From positions 248,001 to 312,000 of IMG/VR virus record IMGVR_UViG_3300035212_003113: DNA of 64,000 nt. One strand, given 5' to 3'. The position numbers and the translations under genes are program-made. The stretch comes from a virus. The notes below the pieces were generated by a model. That model searched no databases and was not told where the DNA came from. It was given only the letters and a program-made list of their open reading frames with translations. The number at the start of each line of letters is the position of its first letter. Within the stretch, counting starts at the first letter, position 1. Positions 14,822-24,840 of the stretch are shown piece after piece.

Positions 14822-17716
14822 ATGGCAACCAAATATCCTGATGGCATAGATAATACTACTTCTCTTCCGTATATAACAAACGGCACTTCTCCGATGGTGG
14901 CAGAAGATATCAATCGCCTGCGTGACGCGGTTGTTGCAGTAGAGACTGAGTTGGGTGCAGATCCTAGCGGTACGTTTACGTCGGTTGCTGCGCGTGTTGC
15001 CGCAAATGAGCAAGCAATATCAGAGTATGCGCGTTCAGAATTCCTCGTTCTTTCGCATGATGGGTATGTGTCACGCGAGCGTGTATTTATGCCATCCACG
15101 AACTTCGCCGCGACTGATGGCGGACCTGGCTTCAACTACGAGCTGGATCTCGCTGCAAACGTGGGTATAGGCACCGCTACTCCCGCCTCAGACTATAGCC
15201 TCACTCTTGATGGAAATGGAACAACGCGAATTGGCGGAGTAACGCTGCGTAACGCTGGAACGGATACGTTTTACGTAGGAAGCGCCACGGCATCGGATTC
15301 TGCAAATATAAGATTAATGAATCCAAATGCGGGCTATGTTGCCGTTGGAACCGACGGCACTGAGCGCCTTAGGATCACTAGCGCAGGAGACGTAGGTCTG
15401 GGCACAACCTCTCCTGCCGGCCGACTGCACGTATCTGGCGGGGATTTGCTGGTGGATACGGGAGATGTTGGAATAGGTACCGCGACACCTGCGGGCCGAC
15501 TGCACGTATCTGGCGGGGATTTGCTGGTGGATACGGGAGATGTTGGAATAGGTACCCTCGCGCCAAGCGAGCTGCTACATGTATCTGGCGGCAACCTGCT
15601 GCTCGAGAGCAGTGCCGGTGCAGGTGTACCGTACGCTATCATGAAAGGCACTCAGGGTGGGGTCCAGCTGTCCAGTAATAACAATATTGGCAAAATGGAT
15701 ATTTTGGATAGCACCGGTGCGGTAGTAATATCACTTCTGAATGACGGCGATAATCGCCTGGTTGGCGCGAATAATGCTAATTTTTCATTCTACACGAATA
15801 ATACCGAGAAGATGAGGCTTTCCGCTACAGGCGAACTGCTTATAAACACAGTGACAAATCCTGATTCGGCGCAGATGCATGTTTCTGGCGGAGGGATTAC
15901 GCACTCGTCGAGTCAGTTTAACGCCCGTCCTGGTTCTGGCGTTAACTACGAGTGGGTAAATCGAGATGGCGCGGGGCACACATGGTATGTCAATTCTGCT
16001 GCGACGCAGGCGATGACTATTGCCGGCACGGGGAATGTCGGCATAGGAACTGTCTCTCCTGCTGCACAGCTTTCGATAGGATCTTCTAGTCAATTCCGGG
16101 TTGACTCCAGTGGCGACATCGTTCGCATAAATGATGTGCCATATGCATTTCCAGCGGTCCAGGGCGTTGCTAGCAGTGCGCTGCGTAACGATGGCAGCGG
16201 AGACCTAAGCTGGTCTTTGGTGCAGGACACTGAGATCGTCGGAGGTCTGCAGACTGTTGCCGACATCACTGCCCGGGATGCAATCGCCGCCGCCCAGCGC
16301 AAAGAAGGTATGGTTGTCTATAGCCAGGCCGATGACCGTCATTTTGTCCTCGAGGGCGGCGTAACCAATAGCGACTGGAAGGAGCTGGGCGATGACAACC
16401 GGCTCGTAGGCGGCCTACAGACCGTTGCCAGTACTGCGGCCCGCGATGCTATTCCTGCGGCCCGGCGAAAAGAGGGCATGATCGTCTATAGTCAGGCAGA
16501 TGATCGTCACTTCGTACTGGAAGGCGGGCTGACAAATTCTAATTGGAAAGAGCTAGGTGACGACGGGCGCCTTGTAGGAGGCATGCGCGTTGTCTCAAGC
16601 CTCTCGACGATCCCTCTTGCTAACCAGAAAGTTGACATGCTGGTCATGCTGTCGACTACCAATACTGTTTATCGTCTAAATGCCACGTCTGCACCACCAA
16701 TCCCAGCAGCTAATTGGGTTAAATTGTTTACGGCTAATGGCGGCACAGACACTATCGCTGCACTTGCGCTAGATGAGCTCTCTGTCTCTGGCATTGTCCT
16801 GCGTCAGATAGAGGCGGTGCATGCCAGAGGGCTTAAGGGACGGCAGTCTTCTGTTGACTATGGGTCATCGCGGGTACACTGGGGTTTTGAGCTTATGCCT
16901 GCGATTGTCTCACTTCTTCCCGATTTTGCGCCGGCGGCAACACTTAAGCCTGGCTACGGCGTTTCTGCCGATGGCCTCAATGTAAATCTCTCGTTAGATG
17001 TCACAGCTGATATTACTGATCCGGCTAATTACCTACCCTCCTCATCGCCACCAGTTTCATATCCTGCAAGCATCTACGCATTTGTCGACTACGACCAACA
17101 GCTTCGCTTTTCCACAACACCGCCTGATCAGTTTGGCAGACCGGCGACTGCCGAAGCTGGTTATGCTATTGGTGAATATGTATACGTAGGTATGATGAGA
17201 CCAATAGCTGCGGTAGGAGGGGACTTTGATACAGTATGGGGGGCGTTCTCAGTGTCTCACCTTGGAAATGGCGTCCGAAAGCTCTACTTCGGCGACATTG
17301 GCGATCTGGCCGCTCCCAACGTGGTGCCAATGTTCGAGTCAGACACCAATACTATGGTGCCGACGTCAACGCAGACTACGAATCTCCTTGACGGTGTGAC
17401 GGCGACGGTATTTCCAACTTGCTCTGAGGTTGAGGCGGTGTTGTTTGGTCAGGCATCCCCTAGTATTACGACTGGCGAGTATCTAGGATATGTGCGCGGA
17501 CATGGAGTATGGCTATCCTGTTCGGCGTACCGGACTGCTTCTGTGAGAAGCATATGGGAGCAAACCATCGTCGTAACACTTGCTACCAGCGAATCTCAAC
17601 TAACACTTGATAATGCTGTGCCGGCAAATCCAGGCAACTACACATTCTTATTCCTCAGCTGGGTGCGGGCCGCCATTGAGAACGTGAACCAGCCGGTTCC
17701 TCTCAAGAACCCGTAA
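14822..17716 (+). CDS. Tail fibre protein, paralogous N-terminal domain (fibre A)
   Basis: 964 residues; the GAGGACAAG ribosome binding site overlaps the preceding stop. The N-terminus (KYPDGIDNTTSLP, then INRLRDAVVAVETELGADP, residues 3-48) is shared with the genes at 20176 and 24837 and is probably the attachment domain. Residues about 110-420 hold repeats of the form VGIGTATPAGRLHVSGGDLL that are common in phage fibres. Residues about 475-640 hold three tandem blocks of about 50 residues (RDAIPAARRKEGMIVYSQAD, then ending NWKELGDD). The final 300 residues are beta-rich with no enzyme motif. A perfect 63-bp duplication lies in the first repeat region. The role is host recognition or fibre shaft. 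Confidence 0.82.
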   Translation: MATKYPDGIDNTTSLPYITNGTSPMVAEDINRLRDAVVAVETELGADPSGTFTSVAARVAANEQAISEYARSEFLVLSHDGYVSRERVFMPSTNFAATDGGPGFNYELDLAANVGIGTATPASDYSLTLDGNGTTRIGGVTLRNAGTDTFYVGSATASDSANIRLMNPNAGYVAVGTDGTERLRITSAGDVGLGTTSPAGRLHVSGGDLLVDTGDVGIGTATPAGRLHVSGGDLLVDTGDVGIGTLAPSELLHVSGGNLLLESSAGAGVPYAIMKGTQGGVQLSSNNNIGKMDILDSTGAVVISLLNDGDNRLVGANNANFSFYTNNTEKMRLSATGELLINTVTNPDSAQMHVSGGGITHSSSQFNARPGSGVNYEWVNRDGAGHTWYVNSAATQAMTIAGTGNVGIGTVSPAAQLSIGSSSQFRVDSSGDIVRINDVPYAFPAVQGVASSALRNDGSGDLSWSLVQDTEIVGGLQTVADITARDAIAAAQRKEGMVVYSQADDRHFVLEGGVTNSDWKELGDDNRLVGGLQTVASTAARDAIPAARRKEGMIVYSQADDRHFVLEGGLTNSNWKELGDDGRLVGGMRVVSSLSTIPLANQKVDMLVMLSTTNTVYRLNATSAPPIPAANWVKLFTANGGTDTIAALALDELSVSGIVLRQIEAVHARGLKGRQSSVDYGSSRVHWGFELMPAIVSLLPDFAPAATLKPGYGVSADGLNVNLSLDVTADITDPANYLPSSSPPVSYPASIYAFVDYDQQLRFSTTPPDQFGRPATAEAGYAIGEYVYVGMMRPIAAVGGDFDTVWGAFSVSHLGNGVRKLYFGDIGDLAAPNVVPMFESDTNTMVPTSTQTTNLLDGVTATVFPTCSEVEAVLFGQASPSITTGEYLGYVRGHGVWLSCSAYRTASVRSIWEQTIVVTLATSESQLTLDNAVPANPGNYTFLFLSWVRAAIENVNQPVPLKNP
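15419..15556 (+). repeat. Perfect 63-bp direct repeat, period 75 bp
   Basis: The 63 bases at 15419-15481 recur identically at 15494-15556. The offset is 75 bases (25 codons), so the frame is kept. The unit encodes GRLHVSGGDLLVDTGDVGIG. Identity at the DNA level inside otherwise diverged repeats shows a recent duplication or gene conversion. Confidence 0.95.
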
Positions 17717-17858
17717 GGACCCAATAACCGCTTGCGATTTCTCCGGCGCCTTGATCTAGCTGATCTACCTGTCCTGAGCAGTGATGCCTCTGCGGTTAGT
17801 GGCAATATGTGGTAAAAATAGCGGCGCCCCAGCCTATGAATTTTAAGCGAAATTCTTT

Positions 17859-19142
17859 ATGCCGAAAAAAACAATCTTCCAAAGGCGCCCCAAGTCGATG
17901 GTCGCAATAAATAAAAAGCTCTGGGCCTCTTGTCAGGCATGGGCCAAGCGAACGTATGATGTGCATCCAAGCGCTTATTCTAATTCTGCCGCAGTAAAGA
18001 GGTATAATAAGATGGGCGGTAAGTGGCGCAAGCCGGCGGCTAAAATGAAGAAAAAAGCGGAAGAACTAAAGTTAAACATAAAAGAATCGGACATCGTGCC
18101 TCCTTTTAACAAAGAAGAGGCCCAGCTGCTTGTTGAGCGCATGGGTATCGATTTGGAGGAGATGGGCGTCACACTAGGCGAGTTTCTCAAAGGACTTAAC
18201 GTAGAGCTCGAGCACGAGTTTTTGACGCACCGCGATCCATCGGATACAGCACTCATCGCAATTGACCATCTTCATGAAGATCCCGAGTATTATACTAAGT
18301 TGCATAAAATGGAGAGCGGATCTGCAGACGCAAAAGACGGTCGTGCGCCCAGTATGACCATGAAAGACGAGCTGGAGTTGGCGAGTCGTCTTTTTGGCGT
18401 AGAGCGCCATGAAGTAGTTGACAGGCTGCACGAAATGCTTGAGGATGACTCTCATGTAAAGGTAGCAAAGCCATTGGGCGGTCTTGGGTACTGGCATAAA
18501 AAAGAGAAGTGGGTCGACATCTCTAGAAAAGACAAATCCGGCAAGCATCCGCCATGCGGGCGATCCGATGCCTCAAAAGGCGGCAAACCGCGCTGCAGGC
18601 CTGTCTCTGAGGCTGCTAAGCTATCTGCTGCGGAAAAGCGCTCGGAGTCCGATAAGAAGCGTCGCACAGAGCGTACACAAAAGCGCAAAGGTAAAAAGCC
18701 GCATATGGTTAAGTTTGACTACATGAAGAAAAAATCCGAGGAAAATATGAGCTTTAAGAAGATCGCAGCAGACCTAACGGCAATTGCCGAATCCGTAGAC
18801 TCCAAGGGCAACGAGGCCGCCGCTCGCGCCGTAGACGAGCTTGCGCTACGCCTTGTCTCGATTTCTTCTGAGCTTGCTGCAGTGCGACCAGAGCCGCGCA
18901 ACGACGCGCCCGTATCAGGTCTTGTCGTGAATGACGGCCATTCCATCTCAAAGTATGAGACCGCTGACGCGCTGGAGCGTGCCGTTGCTCGCAAGGAGAT
19001 GCGTCCAGCTCAGGTGGTCGCAGCTTTGTCGGATGCGCTTTATAATTCTGGCAATCTTTCGATGCAGGCAGAATTTGCCGCCGCCGGAAAGACCCTTCCT
19101 GCTGCGCTGAAGATCGCCAAGGTTGCTGGTCTAATTCGTTAA
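17859..19142 (+). CDS. Basic mosaic protein with DUF5661-like and DUF6321-like modules
   Basis: 427 residues, after a 142-base gap. Several modules usually found as separate small phage proteins are joined. Residues about 15-60 have YDVHPSAYSNSAAVKRYNKM-GGKW. Residues about 90-145 match the DUF5661 pattern (TLGEFLKGLNVELEHEF, then HLHEDPEYYTKL). Residues about 205-285 match the DUF6321 pattern (KKEKWVDISRKDKSGKHPPC, then GKPRCRPVSEAAKLSAAEK). The last 125 residues are an alanine-rich helical domain (MSFKKIAADLTAIAESVDSK) that could be a separate fold. Lys/Arg are abundant, suggesting nucleic-acid or capsid-interior association. Domain names are from memory of the families; function is unknown. 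No good Shine-Dalgarno precedes the ATG. Confidence 0.7.
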   Translation: MPKKTIFQRRPKSMVAINKKLWASCQAWAKRTYDVHPSAYSNSAAVKRYNKMGGKWRKPAAKMKKKAEELKLNIKESDIVPPFNKEEAQLLVERMGIDLEEMGVTLGEFLKGLNVELEHEFLTHRDPSDTALIAIDHLHEDPEYYTKLHKMESGSADAKDGRAPSMTMKDELELASRLFGVERHEVVDRLHEMLEDDSHVKVAKPLGGLGYWHKKEKWVDISRKDKSGKHPPCGRSDASKGGKPRCRPVSEAAKLSAAEKRSESDKKRRTERTQKRKGKKPHMVKFDYMKKKSEENMSFKKIAADLTAIAESVDSKGNEAAARAVDELALRLVSISSELAAVRPEPRNDAPVSGLVVNDGHSISKYETADALERAVARKEMRPAQVVAALSDALYNSGNLSMQAEFAAAGKTLPAALKIAKVAGLIR

Positions 19143-19169
19143 GATATACGGATTTTGCCATTATATGGC

Positions 19170-20168
19170 ATGAGAAAGTATATCCCGCATGCAGTTGCGG
19201 CTGTACTGGCAGCTGCACTACTATTCTTTGGTTTCACAATATTTCAGCTTCGGGGCGAGCTTGATGCTACCAGGCAAGCACTTGATGCTCAGCAAGGCCA
19301 GATAACTGGCCAGAAAAGCGAACTCCAGCGTGCAGACGTGAAGCTGGGTTTGGCAGAATCTGATCTTGTGTCTAGGGATGCTATAATATCAAGATATAAG
19401 AAAGATGTTCAAGACTTAAACATCCAGATTGGCAAGCTAAAGGGTGGTGGCCGTCCCAAGCCTACGTCTGCCGACAGCGGAACAGTAGTTGTTGGCGGAA
19501 CTACCGGCGGCACTGGCACGGTAACAGTTGTTCCACAGGAACCTGTCGCCCCAGGCGAGGCAGCTCCGCTGGTAACAGCTTATTCCTGGTCTGATAACTC
19601 TAGCCGCTTTCACCTTGTTGACCCAGATATAGGAAATCCAGGAGACGAGACTTTTACGTATAAGCTAAAGATTCGGGTAAACGGCTACATCCTCGAGGAC
19701 GAAACCGGCCGAATTCGAGGTCGCCAAGTGGTTGCAAGAGAGCTAATAGAAAAGCGAATGCCGGACGGCACTGTTCGTGTTGAAGAAGGACCACCGCTGC
19801 CAATTGAAGACAATATCTACCAGTACTCGCTGCCAAAGCCCGAGAAAAAGCTTTTTGACGTATTCCGTCTGCGTGGCTATGCGCTATTTGATACATCGCT
19901 TAATCCTGGGTTCGGTGTCGAGCTACTCAACGTCGGGCGATATTTTGATTACGTCAACATAGGACTGGGACCATTTGCTTCTATAGAGGTCTCCGATTTG
20001 CCTAATTCTTTGCAATCAAGCTTGCTGGGACTGGGCCTTCAGTATACCCTTGCTCCGCCGGCAATTTCGACCAATATTGGAATAGGATTGGGAATCGCCA
20101 CCCCAGCTGACGACCTATTTGGTAGGTTTCAGATAACCGGAAATGTAATATTCTATCTTACCAACTGA
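19170..20168 (+). CDS. Membrane-anchored coiled-coil protein with beta-rich C-terminus (spanin-like candidate)
   Basis: 332 residues from ATG 19170; a TTG 15 bases upstream is possible but has no better ribosome site. The N-terminus MRKYIPHAVAAVLAAALLFF is a signal-anchor helix. It is followed by a coiled coil (residues 28-95, LRGELDATRQALDAQQGQIT), a Gly/Thr/Pro linker (about 96-140) and a beta-rich domain. The last 100 residues alternate Gly and aromatic residues (GLGPFASIEV, LGLGLQYTLAPP, GIGLGIATP), like an outer-membrane beta-sheet or porin-style hairpin set. Architecture alone suggests an envelope-spanning protein. An inner-membrane spanin or a host-envelope modifier are alternatives. 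Confidence 0.6.
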   Translation: MRKYIPHAVAAVLAAALLFFGFTIFQLRGELDATRQALDAQQGQITGQKSELQRADVKLGLAESDLVSRDAIISRYKKDVQDLNIQIGKLKGGGRPKPTSADSGTVVVGGTTGGTGTVTVVPQEPVAPGEAAPLVTAYSWSDNSSRFHLVDPDIGNPGDETFTYKLKIRVNGYILEDETGRIRGRQVVARELIEKRMPDGTVRVEEGPPLPIEDNIYQYSLPKPEKKLFDVFRLRGYALFDTSLNPGFGVELLNVGRYFDYVNIGLGPFASIEVSDLPNSLQSSLLGLGLQYTLAPPAISTNIGIGLGIATPADDLFGRFQITGNVIFYLTN

Positions 20169-20175
20169 GTGAAAA

Positions 20176-23100
20176 ATGTCTAAGTTCCCGAACGAGATAG
20201 ATACCGATGCCGAACTGCCAAGTGTTATTGACGGCTCTACCGAGATTGCGGGAGAGGTAATAAATGCACACAAGGACGCTCTGCTTGCGATTGAGCGCAC
20301 GCTCGGCACCGATCCACAGGGCAGTGCTGCTAGTCTAGCTGACCGCCTTGATGTCAGTATAAATGCAGACGGCACTCTTAATTCGACAGCAATTGCCGCT
20401 GCATGGCTACTCTCGTCACCAATAACAAATGCGCATGTCAGCTCCGCCGCTGCGATTGATGAGTCCAAGATAAACTTGGATGTGCCGACCGCGCTACTAC
20501 AAGACCAGATAACAGACCTGACGATAGATGTGGAGGCGTTGCAGGGCTCAGTAGCGGCAGAGGTCGCTCAGCTAGCTGGTCATATCACTGGTACAGATGA
20601 TCGGCATATTGCGCAGCACATAATTGTTTCACCATCAGTTGCATCTGGTAGTAATGTGCAAACTGCACTGCAGAACGCTTATACTGCGCTTAACGATCAT
20701 ATATCTGATCCAGTAGGTGCTCACGATGCAGATGCAGTATCCTATTCTCCCTCTCCTGGCTCAAACCTAACTGCCTCAAGTGTTGGAGGCGCGCTAGATG
20801 AGATCGATTCTAATTTCATTAATCGCGTCAACAGACATCTGGATACGGCTCATTCAAACGGTGTGTCATCCGATGGATATGTTTACCTGGGTGGTCAGGG
20901 CGCAGTCAACGCAGCATCGCTTGCAACAGTGCCTTTTCAACCACTAGGTGGACAGCCCCGCATAAAAATAGGCGGAATAAATCACGCCACGTTGATTTCT
21001 CGCGGCGCAAATCCAGCCGGGCTTGGCTCTACGGCATCTGCCGTTGTAGTTGACTACTCTGATGGTTATTCGCTTTACACTGTCGATGTAACCGGCCTTA
21101 ACTCAGTGCCGTATCCAACTGGCAGCGAAAATCGCTTGCGCGGAGTTGTCTCTAAGTTTAACGAGGCCTTTAGGACTGCAGGCGCTCTTGTGACAGCTTT
21201 CCAATATCAGAATGAAGTTGTCCTTCAGCATAATACTCCAGACGGGTATATCGTTGTGCGCGCGCCGTCCATAGCATCTGCGGCAGATGTGCTCGGATTT
21301 TCTGCTGTAGTCGGGCAGGAGGTGCAGCCTATTTCGCACCTCATCTCGGTTACAGATGGAATTCCACTTGATGCATGGACGCCACTTGCATCAGGACCCA
21401 TCACTCTCTCGGGCTCATCTGTTTCACTTGTTTTGTCTGCTGCTGTTGCCGTCGGCTCGCTGCTGCACATAGTGTCTCATACCGCCCTTGGTGCAGGAAC
21501 GTATCAGGTGGTTGCAGCTGTTGGTACAAGCGTGACGCTTAACCGCCCGGTTCCTGCCGGAACATTCTCGTACTCTGTGTTTCCAGACTCACTAGGACTG
21601 GGAGCCATCTCGTCTGGTACCACGTACGAGGTATTTGTTAATTCTAGCGGCGTGCCGAGTGCCTATTCGCGTGCAAATATAACTATTTCGCAAATAAGTG
21701 GCGTTCGCATTTCCGAATGCCGCCTTCAGCCTGGCACCTATACGCTTTCGCTAACAGGCACCGGCTCAAATCGGTCTGCTTTCTTGAGCAGCGGAACCTC
21801 TACAGGCCGCGCAGCCACTCTTGCGCAAGGCTATCTTGGCCAGCTAGTGCTCGAAGCTCCACTTGGACTTGGGACGGCGACACTTGATGTTGTTTCACTG
21901 TCTCCATCTTCGCCTGCGACCGACACGTTTGTGGTCACCGAGTCCGCTGAAAATGATGATCTGCAACTTATTTGCAGTTACTGGTCCAATGGCTCTGTGG
22001 CAGAGTTTCCAACTGATGCGCGGAATCTCGGACTTGTTAATTCAGCTGCACTAGCAACAGACGTATTCACCCGTAGTCTGGCCGCATTTCCAAGTAATCG
22101 TATAAACGGTTTTGTCTCGGGCGGCGCTCCTGCCGGTGCAGGCAGTTCCTCTCTGCAAATGCCTGCATCGAAGGTCATGATTGGTGGCGTAATTAAGAGC
22201 CTTCCTGCCGCAACCATAGACTTTGCCGGTATCCCAGTTGCATACGGCACCTATAATCTTTATATAGATCTTGCAGGGTCTCTCCGACTCGGTCTCGAGT
22301 CTGGGACTGGTACATCTCTCAGCAGTATTCTTGTGCGCGGAGAGGTGCCGGTGGCCAGAGTGGTGCATACTGGTTTGCTAGACATAACAGATATTCGCCT
22401 GTTCTCGCTACCAGTGCCGCCAAGTGATCGTCTGTTGGTCGCCGGTAGTCCGGGAACTTATCACTGCTCTGGTATTGCAGGCGCCCTGCTTGTTGCCGAG
22501 GCCGGTGGATTTCGCAAGGTCGTCATGCAAGGTGACCAGAGCGTGACGTCTGACGTAGTCATTCCGCCTAATATAGGCGTAGAAGGACCTGCTGCCCTGA
22601 CATGTCGTACACTTTCTCTTGGCGCCAGCTCAGCGATTACTGTGTCAGATATCACCACTACGGTGACAACGCCAACTGTAGTTGGTGTATCTGCTCTAGA
22701 CACAGGAACAATAGATGCGAAGAACATAACTACTCGCTCTGTGTCGCTGTCAGAGTACTCGTCGCTTCGATTTCTCAGCTGCTCGCTAACGGGATCAAGC
22801 GGATCAGGCATAGTGACGCTTAGCATCTCTGGAGCAGGAGTTTCTATTGCTGGCGCAGCACCTGGCGCAACCTTGTCGTTTGCATCAGGCGGCACGGCAT
22901 CTGTTGCTGCTGTGTCCGATCTCCGGATCGCAGACCTTTCAGCTGTATTTGACTCTGCACAATTTGACTGGATGGCTATATCTGGAGTGTGTGACCGGAT
23001 CGTTTTTGACGGCTTATCGATGCAGCGATCTGGCTCAATATCTGCTGCGCAGATTGGAACGCACAGCGCTGTATCTAACACAGGGACGATTTCAAACATA

Positions 23101-24840
23101 GTGATGCGCGACTGCTCATTTGCAGAGTGCGGAAAAATTCTCAGCAACGCAGGCACAATCGAGTTCGTTTCTATGTCCGGTTGCTCTGGTAGTAACTTTG
23201 GCGGTTTGCTGAGGTCCGCATCATCGGCCGCTGTTTCAGGCGCGGCCCTGTCTGAGTTCTATGGGTATCGTCTATACGGCAACGTATTGGAAATGTCTGG
23301 CACGGCAAACGTGACTCTGAGCGACTCTGTATTCTATGGCACTTTTGGTGCGTCACAGACCCGTGCACGTGCATTTTATTCTACAGATGCCACGGCTACA
23401 CCATCCTCTGTCAGTGCCACGATAAGCAAGTGCACTTTTTCCGGCATAGCTTTCGAGGATTACTTCATCGCGGCCACAGGCCTTCTTCTGGCCTCATCTG
23501 TGCGACTAGATATTTCGGACTGTGCTTTCTCTGGTATCAGCTCAAGCATTTCTCAGTCAAACCGAGCATCGGCAGCCGGAAATCTTATCTATTGGAATTC
23601 CGACGCACGTCTGCGCATATCTGGATGCAGCATGCTATCATGTGCCTTTAAGATTGCCATGGGCTATAATTTCGAGCTATCTGGTAATGCTATAGAGATA
23701 AGTGCTTCGGCGACAGAGCGTCAGTTATTTAATATTAGCAAGTCTATTCCCGCTACTGATCCGGCATATTTGCGCCCGCTTGCAAAACTAGATGAAAATA
23801 GTATTGCTGTTGATGGCCTGAGCCTTGTGCAGCTAAGCTCCGTCTCACTAAACGGCAATAGTATCGCTGCGGATCGATTTATATTTGATTATGGCGTATC
23901 AGACTCGCCGCTGCCACTGGCTGCCGGATACGCTGTCTCAGGCAACTCTTTTGAGAGTACAGATGCAACAGCAGGGACCGCATTTGTGATTTATCCCGGC
24001 TATATCGCTGATTCCAATAAGTTTTATGGCCAGAGCACAGGCAATCTTCTGACTCTTGGCACTCTTTCTTCTGGTACAGGCTTTCTGAAATTCACGAATA
24101 ATGCATGCAGCTACCTTCCGCCCTCTCCCGCCCAAGCGATCCTGTCAATTGACGATGGGCCTCTGTCAGGCGTAAAATACTTGCTTAGTAGCAACATTAT
24201 ACAACTGGCAGATCCAGCTGGCAGCGCAGTAGACAATGCAATACAGATTGCTCCGAATAACGTTGTTTGCTCGCAGAACTATATAGTTGGCGACAGCATT
24301 ACCGGTGTAATATTCCGCGCCGTTGGTTCTGGCCAAAGTGGCTGCAGAATGACTGAGAACGTCATTTCTGGCGGCACTGCTGACGGCACAGATTTGCCAT
24401 CCGATACAAATACATTTGAAAATAATCGCGGAATAGCAAACACGTATTCGTTAAGTCCGTTTGGCACACTGCTATCCGACCCAGCAGATTGGACCTCATC
24501 TGGTACCGAAATAAGCTCTTCTGCGAACGGCGCCGTGGCATGGATCCGTATAGATACCCCTGCAGGCGAACTTTTGGAAGTGGCCGGCGGCTTTGACTTT
24601 AGCGCAGTCTCGGGATCAGTGACTCTTCAGCTGTACACCGTTTCTTCGACATCTACTGCATCGACTCTTGTTGGCAGCGCTACCCTGACGCCAACATCAA
24701 TAGGTTATGCATCGGCAAGTATAATACCTAGCACGGCTCCTTTTATAGGACCGCTAAAAACTGCAGCTCTCAAGATAACGAGAAATGCCGGCAGTGCCAC
24801 TGTAAAACTAGGAAATATCAGGGCGGTAGTTAAACTATGA
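20176..24840 (+). CDS. Tailspike-like giant fibre with beta-helix region (fibre B)
   Basis: 1554 residues. The N-terminal 60 residues (KFPNEIDTDAELPSVIDGST, then EIAGEVINAHKDALLAIERT) are paralogous to the genes at 14822 and 24837. Residues about 100-240 are partly helical with an RHLDTAHSNGV element also present in the 24837 gene. Residues about 780-1420 consist of short strands punctuated by Ser/Gly/Asn and recurring Cys (CSLTGSSGSG, ISDCAFSGIS, LRISGCSMLSC, ELSGNAIEIS), the pattern of a right-handed parallel beta-helix as in polysaccharide-binding or -cleaving tailspikes. No catalytic residues can be assigned by eye. A beta-sandwich-like end (GNIRAVVKL) closes the protein. The stop overlaps the next start (ATGA). 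Confidence 0.8.
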   Translation: MSKFPNEIDTDAELPSVIDGSTEIAGEVINAHKDALLAIERTLGTDPQGSAASLADRLDVSINADGTLNSTAIAAAWLLSSPITNAHVSSAAAIDESKINLDVPTALLQDQITDLTIDVEALQGSVAAEVAQLAGHITGTDDRHIAQHIIVSPSVASGSNVQTALQNAYTALNDHISDPVGAHDADAVSYSPSPGSNLTASSVGGALDEIDSNFINRVNRHLDTAHSNGVSSDGYVYLGGQGAVNAASLATVPFQPLGGQPRIKIGGINHATLISRGANPAGLGSTASAVVVDYSDGYSLYTVDVTGLNSVPYPTGSENRLRGVVSKFNEAFRTAGALVTAFQYQNEVVLQHNTPDGYIVVRAPSIASAADVLGFSAVVGQEVQPISHLISVTDGIPLDAWTPLASGPITLSGSSVSLVLSAAVAVGSLLHIVSHTALGAGTYQVVAAVGTSVTLNRPVPAGTFSYSVFPDSLGLGAISSGTTYEVFVNSSGVPSAYSRANITISQISGVRISECRLQPGTYTLSLTGTGSNRSAFLSSGTSTGRAATLAQGYLGQLVLEAPLGLGTATLDVVSLSPSSPATDTFVVTESAENDDLQLICSYWSNGSVAEFPTDARNLGLVNSAALATDVFTRSLAAFPSNRINGFVSGGAPAGAGSSSLQMPASKVMIGGVIKSLPAATIDFAGIPVAYGTYNLYIDLAGSLRLGLESGTGTSLSSILVRGEVPVARVVHTGLLDITDIRLFSLPVPPSDRLLVAGSPGTYHCSGIAGALLVAEAGGFRKVVMQGDQSVTSDVVIPPNIGVEGPAALTCRTLSLGASSAITVSDITTTVTTPTVVGVSALDTGTIDAKNITTRSVSLSEYSSLRFLSCSLTGSSGSGIVTLSISGAGVSIAGAAPGATLSFASGGTASVAAVSDLRIADLSAVFDSAQFDWMAISGVCDRIVFDGLSMQRSGSISAAQIGTHSAVSNTGTISNIVMRDCSFAECGKILSNAGTIEFVSMSGCSGSNFGGLLRSASSAAVSGAALSEFYGYRLYGNVLEMSGTANVTLSDSVFYGTFGASQTRARAFYSTDATATPSSVSATISKCTFSGIAFEDYFIAATGLLLASSVRLDISDCAFSGISSSISQSNRASAAGNLIYWNSDARLRISGCSMLSCAFKIAMGYNFELSGNAIEISASATERQLFNISKSIPATDPAYLRPLAKLDENSIAVDGLSLVQLSSVSLNGNSIAADRFIFDYGVSDSPLPLAAGYAVSGNSFESTDATAGTAFVIYPGYIADSNKFYGQSTGNLLTLGTLSSGTGFLKFTNNACSYLPPSPAQAILSIDDGPLSGVKYLLSSNIIQLADPAGSAVDNAIQIAPNNVVCSQNYIVGDSITGVIFRAVGSGQSGCRMTENVISGGTADGTDLPSDTNTFENNRGIANTYSLSPFGTLLSDPADWTSSGTEISSSANGAVAWIRIDTPAGELLEVAGGFDFSAVSGSVTLQLYTVSSTSTASTLVGSATLTPTSIGYASASIIPSTAPFIGPLKTAALKITRNAGSATVKLGNIRAVVKL

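Noticed and set aside
17717-17858. Long inverted repeat TAACCGC / GCGGTTA as a terminator
   Set aside because: The arms are 7 bases with a gap of about 60 bases and no T tract; too weak to call.
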